Assembly (NCBI GenBank): GCA_934561725.1
Contig: CAKTGW010000041.1
Span: forward strand, 1-7,744
Length of the DNA: 7,744 nt
From: an uncultured Oscillospiraceae bacterium
Lineage (GTDB): Bacteria > Bacillota > Clostridia > Oscillospirales > Oscillospiraceae
Direction: 5' to 3'
A program made the translations under genes and the position numbers. Shown here one piece after another: positions 1 through 5,656 of the stretch (its first letter is position 1; every line of letters begins with the position of its first letter). The notes under the pieces are model-generated. The model was not told the origin of the DNA and searched no databases. It worked only from the letters and a program-made list of their open reading frames with translations.

Positions 1-230
1 TCATTGGCCTTCATAAGAAAGCTCATTCCCATCCCCGTGGGGCCCTTCAGCGCAGCTACGCTGATCGTCCCACGCTCAACCGCAGCCGTCTGCTCCGGAG
101 CAGGCTCCGGCGTTGAGCTGGTCTCTACAACGGGAGTCGATTCCTCCGGCTTTGTTGAGGAGCAGGCACCCATACTCAGCAGCAGCGCCAGCGTCAGCAC
201 GCAGGCACAAAGCTGATATAATTTTCTCAT
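1..230 (-). CDS. ABC transporter substrate-binding lipoprotein (N-terminal part, runs off left edge)
   Basis: Only the first 76 codons are in the window; the reading frame is open to the left edge. The visible protein starts MRKLYQLCACVLTLALLLSM, a charged start plus hydrophobic signal peptide, followed by a lipobox-like GAC at residues 21-23. Cys23 would be lipidated and the protein anchored outside the membrane. Residues 24-52 are a Ser/Thr/Pro/Glu-rich linker. The mature domain begins with ISVAALKGPTGMGMSFLM, which resembles the first strand and loop of NitT/TauT-type (NMT1/ThiY-like) substrate-binding proteins of Clostridia. The ATG at 228-230 is preceded by AAAGGA (240-245 on the minus strand) at 9 nt spacing, which supports this start. 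The ligand cannot be told from this fragment, and the permease and ATPase genes would lie outside the window. The lipoprotein call is solid; the transporter family rests on the short motif. Confidence 0.72.
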   Translation of the reverse strand, partial: MRKLYQLCACVLTLALLLSMGACSSTKPEESTPVVETSSTPEPAPEQTAAVERGTISVAALKGPTGMGMSFLMKAN

Positions 231-311
231 ATAGCATCGTCCTTTCCAAGTTGACCGGCCGCTTTTGCGGAGCTTTCCGCCGCACTTTCTGCGCCGACCG
301 GCTTTGTTCAT

Positions 312-340
312 AGAATAATACGATTTATGCGCTTTGTCAA
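312..340 (-). promoter_or_regulatory. Sigma-A type promoter for the substrate-binding lipoprotein gene
   Basis: On the minus strand TTGACA (335-340, perfect consensus) is followed by a 17 nt spacer and TATTCT (312-317, four of six consensus bases). Transcription would start near 305, giving a leader of about 75 nt before the ATG at 230. Confidence 0.65.
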
Positions 341-553
341 CTTATGGAAGCATGACTTCTTCCCATTCTTCGATTATGTGAAACTTCGTGAATCTTTTAT
401 CTATTTCGCCGGAAAATTGTCAATATTTTGTCCTATTATTGCTGTAATTTTCACAATTTTTAATATTTTTTCGCTAAACTTGCGGTTTAACGCAAAATTT
501 CCGGCTTGATTTTGTTCAATACAGAGACTTTTTATCCAATGTAAAATTTCCTG

Positions 554-582
554 TTGATTTTTTATTTTTACTATTTCATAAT
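554..582 (+). promoter_or_regulatory. Sigma-A type promoter for the hydrogenase operon
   Basis: TTGATT (554-559) and CATAAT (577-582) are separated by exactly 17 nt, with AT-rich sequence upstream that could act as an UP element. The -10 box matches five and the -35 box four of six consensus bases. Transcription would start near 589, leaving a leader of about 155 nt before the TTG start codon at 745. AT-rich DNA yields chance matches, so this is the best candidate and not proof. Confidence 0.5.
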
Positions 583-607
583 AACAGTTGAAAAGGCTGC
601 CATCATT

Positions 608-643
608 ATGGCGCAGTGTATCATTCCACGCCTCATTCCGTGA
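608..643 (+). CDS. Possible 11-residue leader peptide upstream of the hydrogenase operon
   Basis: An ATG at 608 opens a short frame encoding MAQCIIPRLIP, ending at TGA 641-643. AAAAGG at 591-596 could be its ribosome binding site, though the spacing of 11 nt is long. The stop codon falls in the 3' arm of one hairpin (631-645) and directly before the terminator-like hairpin at 642-667. This is the arrangement expected of translation-dependent attenuation. No run of one amino acid's codons is obvious; the peptide has one Cys, two Pro and three Ile. So short a frame can easily arise by chance, hence the low confidence. Confidence 0.22.
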   Translation: MAQCIIPRLIP

Positions 644-667
644 GGGGGGCTTGCGGCTCCTCTTTTT
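631..667 (+). terminator. Candidate attenuator: alternative hairpin and intrinsic terminator in the leader
   Basis: Two overlapping structures are visible. CCTCA (631-635) pairs perfectly with TGAGG (641-645) across a 5 nt loop. Alternatively GAGGGG (642-647) pairs with CTCCTC (657-662), including one G-T wobble, across a 9 nt loop and is followed at once by TTTTT (663-667), which is terminator-like. The two share bases 642-645 and cannot form together. The terminator stem is only six pairs, so its strength is uncertain. It lies between the candidate promoter and the TTG start, so it could control entry into the hydrogenase genes. Confidence 0.4.
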
Positions 668-704
668 CAAATCGTATTGAGGCATAAACAGCATCGATAT
701 CAAG

Positions 705-723
705 CGGACAATGGGATCGTCCG
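705..723 (+). other. Small hairpin just upstream of the hydrogenase operon ribosome binding site
   Basis: CGGAC (705-709) pairs perfectly with GTCCG (719-723) around a 9 nt loop (710-718). It ends 3 nt before the A-run leading into the Shine-Dalgarno sequence. It leaves that site free and may shape the 5' leader. No known riboswitch class is recognised. Confidence 0.3.
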
Positions 724-726
724 TGC

Positions 727-735
727 AAAAAGGAG
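727..735 (+). promoter_or_regulatory. Ribosome binding site that decides a TTG start
   Basis: AAAAAGGAG ends 9 nt before TTG 745-747, a normal spacing. It ends only 4 nt before an ATG at 740, which would be too close and opens a frame of just five codons (MDWRN, stop at 755-757). The site therefore favours TTG as the real start of the downstream oxidoreductase. Confidence 0.7.
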
Positions 736-744
736 TGTCATGGA

Positions 745-2574
745 TTGGAGAAATTAACCCTGGTAAAAGAAACGCCGGCTCAGAAAGCGGTCAACAGTCT
801 CTATGTTGATTTCTACCGCCGGCTGAATGCATCCCCGCAGGGCACCTGTCCTGTGGACCTGGCGTCGGCCTTTGTAAATCTGTGCCACGCACAAAGCTGC
901 GGCAAGTGTGTTCCCTGCCGCATCGGACTCGGCAAGCTCAAGCAGATCATCGATAAAATTCTCTCCGGCAACGGGACTGAGTTTGATCTGGAAAATCTTG
1001 AGCGCAATGCGCTTACGATCATTGACAGCGCCGACTGTGCCATCGGCATTGAGGCCGCCAGCATGGTGCTGACCGGTCTGCGCGGCTTCCGCGAGGACTA
1101 TGAGGCCCACATCAAGAACGGCACCTGCATTGCACACTTTATGTCTGTGCCGTGCAGCCACGGCTGTCCCGCCCATGTGGATATTCCCGGCTATATTGCC
1201 CTCATCAAGGAGGGCCGCTATGCCGACGCTATCCGCGTGATCCGGAAGGACAACCCCTTCCCCAGCGTGTGCAGCCTGATTTGTGAGCACCCCTGTGAGG
1301 CCCACTGCCGCCGCAAGGTCGTGGATGACGACGCCGTAAATATCCGCGGACTGAAGCGTTTTGCCGTGGACAATGCCGGCATCGTTCCGCCTCCCAAGCC
1401 CGCTGCTTCCACGGGTAAAACCGTAGCCGTTGTGGGCGGAGGCCCCACTGGTCTGACCGCGGCCTACTTTCTCTCTCTGATGGGCCACGCCGTCACGGTT
1501 TTTGAAAAGAACAAGCAGCTGGGCGGTATGCTCCGCTATGGTATCCCCAGCTACCGTCTGCCGGATTCCTATCTGGACAGCGACATCAATGTGATCCTGT
1601 CCCTGGGCGTGAAGATCGACCAGTCCTCCATCGGCAAGGACGTCACTCTGGATGAGCTGCGCGAAAAATACGATGCAGTGTATCTGGCTATCGGCGCCCA
1701 CGCCGGAAAAAGTCTGGGTATTGAGGGCGACGATAAGCGCGGCGTCATGTCCGCTGTTGAGATGCTCCATGCCGCCGGAGACGGTACGCCTATGGATTTC
1801 ACCGGCAAGAATGTGATCGTCGTGGGCGGCGGCAACGTGGCCATGGATGCCACCCGCACCTCTCTGCGTCTGGGCGCCAAGAGCGTAAAATGCGTCTATC
1901 GCCGCCGTAAGCAGGATATGACCGCGCTGTTTGAAGAGGTTGAAGGGGCCGTGGCCGAGGGCTGCGAGCTGCTCACCCTCCGTGCGCCGCTGCGCGTGGA
2001 ATACGATGAGCAGGAGAACGTGACCGGCCTCTGGGTACAGCCGCAGATCATCGGTGAGCTGAAGCATGGCCGTCCCGCCCCCCGTGATTCCAGCAAGGAG
2101 CCCGAGCTGATCCCCTGCGACTACATCATCGCCGCTATAGGCCAGGCCATCGACTCAGCCTACTTTGGCCAGCACGGCGTGCCGCTGCAGCGGGATGCGC
2201 TGACCGCAGAAGAAGGTGCGGCCGTCCCCGGTATGCCCGGTGTATTTGCCGGCGGCGACGCTGTCACCCGTCCTGCCACTGTTATCCGCGCAATTGAGGC
2301 CGGAAAAATTGCCGCCAACAACATTGACCATTATCTGGGCTTTGAGCACTCCATCACCGTGGATGTGGACATTCCCAGAGCGCCCATTTCCATCAAGCCC
2401 GCCTGCGGCCGCGTTGACATGACAGAACGCGAGGTCGCTGACCGCAAGGGTGATTTCTTCCTTATGGAAAATCCCCTGACCGATGAGGAAGCCCAGCAGG
2501 AATGCAGCCGCTGCATGCGCTGCGACCACTACGGCTTTGGAAAATTCCGCGGAGAGAGGAAACGGCAATGGTAA
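745..2574 (+). CDS. NuoF-type [4Fe-4S] / GltD-NfnB-like FAD, NAD(P)H oxidoreductase, hydrogenase partner subunit
   Basis: A 609-residue cytoplasmic flavo-iron-sulfur protein. Residues about 45-122 match the C-terminal iron-sulfur region of NuoF/HydB, with ligands C52, C55, C58 and C98. The NuoF FMN/NADH core is absent. Residues about 125-210 resemble the GltD/dihydropyrimidine dehydrogenase iron-sulfur domain, with C137, C141, C176, C180, C184 and C188. An FAD-binding GGGPTG lies at 231-236 with E254 closing the fold. A second nucleotide site, GGGNVA at 361-366 followed by YRRR at 385-388, is the GltD/NfnB arrangement and favours NADPH. FAGGDA at 501-506 is the second FAD motif. The C-terminus carries CSRCMRC (587-593). 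The stop overlaps the hydrogenase start by 7 nt (ATGGTAA), implying coupled translation. Inferred role: moving electrons between NAD(P)H and the adjacent hydrogenase. Similar modules occur in NfnB, SfrB and StnC of Stn transhydrogenases. True glutamate synthase small subunit is less likely because no large subunit is nearby. Confidence 0.9.
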   Translation: MEKLTLVKETPAQKAVNSLYVDFYRRLNASPQGTCPVDLASAFVNLCHAQSCGKCVPCRIGLGKLKQIIDKILSGNGTEFDLENLERNALTIIDSADCAIGIEAASMVLTGLRGFREDYEAHIKNGTCIAHFMSVPCSHGCPAHVDIPGYIALIKEGRYADAIRVIRKDNPFPSVCSLICEHPCEAHCRRKVVDDDAVNIRGLKRFAVDNAGIVPPPKPAASTGKTVAVVGGGPTGLTAAYFLSLMGHAVTVFEKNKQLGGMLRYGIPSYRLPDSYLDSDINVILSLGVKIDQSSIGKDVTLDELREKYDAVYLAIGAHAGKSLGIEGDDKRGVMSAVEMLHAAGDGTPMDFTGKNVIVVGGGNVAMDATRTSLRLGAKSVKCVYRRRKQDMTALFEEVEGAVAEGCELLTLRAPLRVEYDEQENVTGLWVQPQIIGELKHGRPAPRDSSKEPELIPCDYIIAAIGQAIDSAYFGQHGVPLQRDALTAEEGAAVPGMPGVFAGGDAVTRPATVIRAIEAGKIAANNIDHYLGFEHSITVDVDIPRAPISIKPACGRVDMTEREVADRKGDFFLMENPLTDEEAQQECSRCMRCDHYGFGKFRGERKRQW

Positions 2575-4298
2575 AGATTCATATTAACAATAAAGAGATC
2601 TTCACTCAGGAAGGCACCAGCATTCTGGACGCCGCCCGTGCAAACGGCATCAACATACCCACACTCTGCTATCTGAAGGATATCAATGAGATTGGCGCCT
2701 GCCGCATGTGTCTGGTGGAAATCGACGGTATGAACCGTCTTGCCGCCTCCTGCACCACCAAGGTAGAGGACGGCATGGTCATCCAGACCCACTCCAAGCG
2801 CGTGATGGACGCCCGGCGCAGCAATCTGCGCTATATTATGTCACAGCACGATGCCCGCTGCCCCAGCTGCCCGCGGGACAACAACTGCTCTCTTCAGTCT
2901 CTGTCCACGCGCATGAACCTGCGCTATGCGCCCTATGGCAGCTTTGACCGCCACGCTCTGAGTGATACGAGCTTCCCCATCGTAAAGAACGACAACAAAT
3001 GCATCAAATGCATGCGCTGCGTCAGCTTCTGCGAGAAGGTGCAGACGATGAACATCTGGGATGTCATCGGCACCGGCGGAAAGACCAGTGTGGGTGTGCC
3101 CGGCGGGACGATGAGCACCTCTGACTGCGCCCTGTGCGGCCAGTGTGTCACGCACTGCCCGGTGGGTGCCCTGTATGAGCGTGACGATACGATCGCCTGC
3201 ATTGAAGCTTTGCAGGATCCTGAGCGCATTACCATCGTTCAGGTCGCTCCCGCTGTCCGCGCCGCCTGGGGCGAGCGCTTCGGGCTGAGCCGCGAGTTTG
3301 CCACTGCGGAACGTCTGGTCGCTGCACTGAAGGCCGTTGGTTTCGACTATGTGTTCGACACTGACTTTTCTGCCGATCTGACGATCATGGAAGAGGGCAG
3401 CGAGCTGGTCGAACGGCTGACGCACAGAGAAGAGAGCAAGCTGCCCATGTTCACCTCCTGCTGCCCCGGCTGGGTGCGCTTTATCAAATCCCAATACCCC
3501 AATATGGTCGATCATCTCTCCACGGCAAAAAGTCCGCAGCAGATGTTCGGCGCAGTAGTCAAGAGCTACTATGCACAGCTTCTGGGCGTGGATCCGCACA
3601 AAATTTTCTGTGTGTCTATTATGCCCTGCACCGCCAAAAAGCATGAATGTGCCATTTCCAATCTGAACGACGCCTGCGGTGATCCCGATGTGGATCTCTC
3701 CCTGACCACCCGTGAGGTTGACCGACTGATCGGCATGTTCGACGTAGATGTTACCGAGCTGTATGAGCAGCCCTTCGATCAGCCTTTGGGGCTGGGCAGC
3801 GGTGCCGGCGTTATCTTCGGTGCCACCGGCGGCGTAATGGAGGCTGCCCTGCGCAGCGCCCACTATCTGGTAACAGACAAGAACCCCGATGCCGATGCAT
3901 TCCGCCAAGTCCGCGGCATGGACGGCTGGAAGGAAGCCCAGTTCTATATTGGCGGAACTAATCTCCGTGTGGCCATTGCCCACGGTCTGGGCAACGCCCG
4001 CAAGCTGATGGAGGCCATTCGGCTGGGTCAGGTGCAATATGATTTTGTAGAGGTCATGGCCTGTCCCGGCGGCTGTGTCGGCGGCGGCGGCCAGCCCATT
4101 CACGATGGACAGGAAATGGCTCACGTCCGGGCCGACCGGCTGTATGCCCTCGACCGCGGCAGCGCGATCCGCTTCTCTCATGAAAATCCGGCTGTACTCA
4201 AGCTCTATGAGGACTATCTGGAAAAGCCCCTCTCTGAGAAAAGCCATCGCCTGCTGCATACCGACCATCACGGCTGGAAAATGCCGAACGAAAAATAA
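2568..4298 (+). CDS. hydA: [FeFe] hydrogenase catalytic subunit, four accessory cluster (M3) type
   Basis: A 576-residue protein catalysing reversible reduction of protons to H2. In order: a NuoG-like [2Fe-2S] domain (C34, C45, C48, C62); a His-Cys3 [4Fe-4S] site (H94, C98, C101, C107); two ferredoxin-type [4Fe-4S] sites (C145, C148, C151, C155; C187, C190, C193, C197); and the H-cluster domain. The latter has TSCCPGW at 296-302, MPCTAKKHE at 352-360 and ACPGGCVGGGGQP from 498, giving H-cluster ligands C299, C354, C499 and C503. C298, E276, E279, R283 and S318 align with the proton path of Clostridium pasteurianum CpI (C299, E279, E282, R286, S319). Length and order match CpI (574 residues), so it looks fully functional. 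The ATG at 2568 follows AGGAA (2557-2561) at 6 nt; an in-frame ATG at 2502 lies deep inside the previous gene and is rejected. No C-terminal extension of the kind seen in some bifurcating HydA proteins is present. Maturases HydEFG are not in the window. Confidence 0.97.
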   Translation: MVKIHINNKEIFTQEGTSILDAARANGINIPTLCYLKDINEIGACRMCLVEIDGMNRLAASCTTKVEDGMVIQTHSKRVMDARRSNLRYIMSQHDARCPSCPRDNNCSLQSLSTRMNLRYAPYGSFDRHALSDTSFPIVKNDNKCIKCMRCVSFCEKVQTMNIWDVIGTGGKTSVGVPGGTMSTSDCALCGQCVTHCPVGALYERDDTIACIEALQDPERITIVQVAPAVRAAWGERFGLSREFATAERLVAALKAVGFDYVFDTDFSADLTIMEEGSELVERLTHREESKLPMFTSCCPGWVRFIKSQYPNMVDHLSTAKSPQQMFGAVVKSYYAQLLGVDPHKIFCVSIMPCTAKKHECAISNLNDACGDPDVDLSLTTREVDRLIGMFDVDVTELYEQPFDQPLGLGSGAGVIFGATGGVMEAALRSAHYLVTDKNPDADAFRQVRGMDGWKEAQFYIGGTNLRVAIAHGLGNARKLMEAIRLGQVQYDFVEVMACPGGCVGGGGQPIHDGQEMAHVRADRLYALDRGSAIRFSHENPAVLKLYEDYLEKPLSEKSHRLLHTDHHGWKMPNEK

Positions 4299-4301
4299 TT
4301 T

Positions 4302-4338
4302 AAAAAGGTTCAGCGGCTGTTTGCCGCTGAGCCTTTTC
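4302..4338. terminator. Bidirectional intrinsic terminator between convergent operons
   Basis: GGTTCAGCGGC (4307-4317) pairs with GCCGCTGAGCC (4323-4333), 11 pairs with one G-T wobble, around a 5 nt loop. AAAAA precedes it and TTTT follows, so it terminates in both directions. It starts 4 nt after the hydA stop and ends 6 nt before the stop of the convergent phosphatase gene, serving both. Confidence 0.92.
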
Positions 4339-4343
4339 TCATC

Positions 4344-5162
4344 TCAGATCAAGTTAAAATGCCGCAGCGCAGCGGCAATGCCGTCCGCATCATTGGACGC
4401 GGTCACATAGTCTGCCGCCTCCAACAGCTCCGGCACTGCATTGGCCATGGCCACACCGATCCCGGCATAACGGAGCATCGGCAGGTCATTTTCCGCATCG
4501 CCAAAGGCCATCATCTCTCCGGCCTGTATCCCCAGGATCGCCCCCAGATGCCGTAAGCCCGAAGCCTTGGTAACACCGGCGGTGTTGATATCCACATAGT
4601 GCGGGCTAGAGGAGGTAACCGCCAGCCCCTCAAGCCCTCCCAGCGCTAAACGGAGCGCCGGTGCAACCGCAGACGGCGCCATCAGCACATCCATGCCCTC
4701 GATCCTGTGGAGATTTTCCTGAAGGAAAGCGGAGAAATCCTCTATCCGTATCCGCGTGTCCCGGATGTAGCCCTGGGTCTTTTTGTTGACGCCCCATTCA
4801 TCCATATGATCCAGCTGATAGCCCGAAGCATAGGCCTGTCCATGGATGTACAGCTCCGGCGTCAGACCAAATGCAGCCACGGTCTCCGCAACGGCCTGCG
4901 CCCGTTCCGGCGCCATTTCTGCCGCAAAAAGCATGGTTCCATCCCGGTCAAACACGCCGCCACCGCTGGACGTAATGGCATAATCGGCACAGCTTAGCTG
5001 CTCCATTACATCCTGCAAACTGCGAAATGCCCTTCCCGTAGCCAGTACCACCGCACAGCCCTGTTCATGGAGCCTCATCAGGCTCTGCCGCGTATCCGGG
5101 CTGATCTGCCGATCCGATGTGATCAGCGTTCCATCAATGTCCAGCGCGATCAGACGGATCAT
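4344..5162 (-). CDS. Cof-type HAD-IIB phosphatase
   Basis: A 272-residue cytoplasmic protein with all four haloacid dehalogenase motifs. Motif I is DIDGT, with nucleophile D8 and acid/base D10. Motif II is ATGR with T42. Motif III has K199. Motif IV is GDAENDLPML from 221 with metal ligands D222 and D226. The cap lies between about residues 83 and 185, as in Cof/YidA-like members that hydrolyse sugar phosphates, flavin or cofactor phosphates; the substrate cannot be predicted. The C-terminal GVAMANA and NDADGIAAAL stretches are typical of the family, and the length is normal. Its ATG overlaps the stop of the DUF4358 gene as ATGA, so translation is probably coupled; the only upstream Shine-Dalgarno-like bases (GAGGA) are about 13 nt away. 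It is the last gene of the minus-strand operon. Confidence 0.93.
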   Translation of the reverse strand: MIRLIALDIDGTLITSDRQISPDTRQSLMRLHEQGCAVVLATGRAFRSLQDVMEQLSCADYAITSSGGGVFDRDGTMLFAAEMAPERAQAVAETVAAFGLTPELYIHGQAYASGYQLDHMDEWGVNKKTQGYIRDTRIRIEDFSAFLQENLHRIEGMDVLMAPSAVAPALRLALGGLEGLAVTSSSPHYVDINTAGVTKASGLRHLGAILGIQAGEMMAFGDAENDLPMLRYAGIGVAMANAVPELLEAADYVTASNDADGIAAALRHFNLI

Positions 5163-5641
5163 GCTTTCAACGCATCCTCAAAGGCTGCAAATGCGGCATC
5201 TGCGGCATCATCCGACAATATGGCATACATTACATACCGGCCGCAGGTCTTTACCCGGGCGTTTTCCAGCTTGGGCAATTCCTCCGGCATGTACTCCGGC
5301 ATCCAGGTGTCCTTCCGCAGCTGCAAATAGCCCTCTGCTGCATCCTGCACCTGCTGTACGCTGTCCGTATCCGGTGCCGCAAAAATGCCGTACTCGTCAA
5401 TGTTGACGCCCTTGGAATTGATCTTGACAACATATTCCGCAAAATCCGCAGGCTCCAGCTGCATGGCATTTTGCAGATAGCTGTCCTCCATGGCGATCAT
5501 ATCACTGCTGTCGATCACCGCGTCCACCGCAGATGCCAGTTCAGACGCCGATATATCGTCCTTATACTCCTCCTTGCCGCCGGAACAGGCCGCAAGGCAC
5601 AGGCACAGTGCCGCCAGCGCAAACACGTAAAAGCGCTTCAT
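5159..5641 (-). CDS. DUF4358 domain lipoprotein
   Basis: A 160-residue predicted lipoprotein. MKRFYVFALAALCLCLAAC is a signal peptide with lipobox LAAC; C19 would be lipidated. Residues about 30-157 match my memory of the DUF4358 family: an early helix (SASELASAVDAVIDSS), a middle part with YVVKINSKGVNIDEYGIF, a helical segment rich in Gln and Asp, and a C-terminal strand GRYVMYAILSDDA. No catalytic motif is visible and the molecular function is unknown. A strong GGAGG (5650-5654, minus strand) lies 8 nt before the ATG. It starts 15 nt after the SGNH hydrolase stop, and its own stop overlaps the next start by 4 nt, so it is in the middle of an operon. As I recall, DUF4358 lipoproteins often neighbour SGNH hydrolases and membrane O-acyltransferases, which suggests cell-surface polymer modification. 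That role is inference. Confidence 0.85.
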   Translation of the reverse strand: MKRFYVFALAALCLCLAACSGGKEEYKDDISASELASAVDAVIDSSDMIAMEDSYLQNAMQLEPADFAEYVVKINSKGVNIDEYGIFAAPDTDSVQQVQDAAEGYLQLRKDTWMPEYMPEELPKLENARVKTCGRYVMYAILSDDAADAAFAAFEDALKA

Positions 5642-5656
5642 ATCCGCAGCCTCCGA

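Larger units (their letters stand above)
231..744. other. Divergent AT-rich intergenic region
   Basis: This gap of 514 nt separates two divergently transcribed genes. Positions 231-305 form the GC-rich leader of the minus-strand lipoprotein gene. Positions about 390-580 are strikingly AT-rich with many A and T tracts, unlike the coding DNA on either side. Positions 590-744 form the structured leader of the hydrogenase operon. I found one good promoter candidate per direction. Reading frames inside the gap lack ribosome binding sites and recognisable protein features, so I call no ordinary protein gene here. I looked for paired Rex-like (TTGTTAA/TTAACAA) operator halves and saw no convincing one. 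Confidence 0.8.

Noticed and set aside
327..509. Open frame of 60 codons on the plus strand in the intergenic region
   Set aside because: No Shine-Dalgarno sequence, a Phe/Ile-rich product typical of translated AT-rich DNA, and it overlaps the minus-strand promoter.
401..703. Open frame of 100 codons on the minus strand in the intergenic region
   Set aside because: It begins at a TTG with no ribosome binding site, runs across the promoter and hairpins of the plus-strand leader, and its Lys/Ile/Asn-rich product reflects the AT-rich DNA.
590..744. Known riboswitch or T-box in the hydrogenase leader
   Set aside because: I found no T-box antiterminator consensus and no TPP or fluoride core motif. 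Only generic hairpins can be supported by eye.
754..2067. Long open frame of 437 codons on the minus strand
   Set aside because: It lies wholly antisense to the well-supported oxidoreductase gene, has no recognisable domains, and its length follows from the sense strand rarely using TTA, CTA and TCA codons in the matching register.
2502..2567. Upstream in-frame ATG as the hydA start
   Set aside because: It would add 22 residues coded inside the previous gene with no ferredoxin-fold similarity. The ATG at 2568 has a good ribosome binding site and gives the family-typical start.
2841..4271. Long open frame of 476 codons on the minus strand
   Set aside because: It is antisense to hydA, whose motifs are complete. 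The antisense product shows no family features and is a codon-usage shadow.
745..4298. A standard electron-bifurcating HydABC hydrogenase or an NfnAB transhydrogenase
   Set aside because: No FMN-binding NuoF core and no NuoE-like protein are present, which excludes HydABC from this locus. The second gene has a full H-cluster domain, which excludes a plain NfnAB pair.
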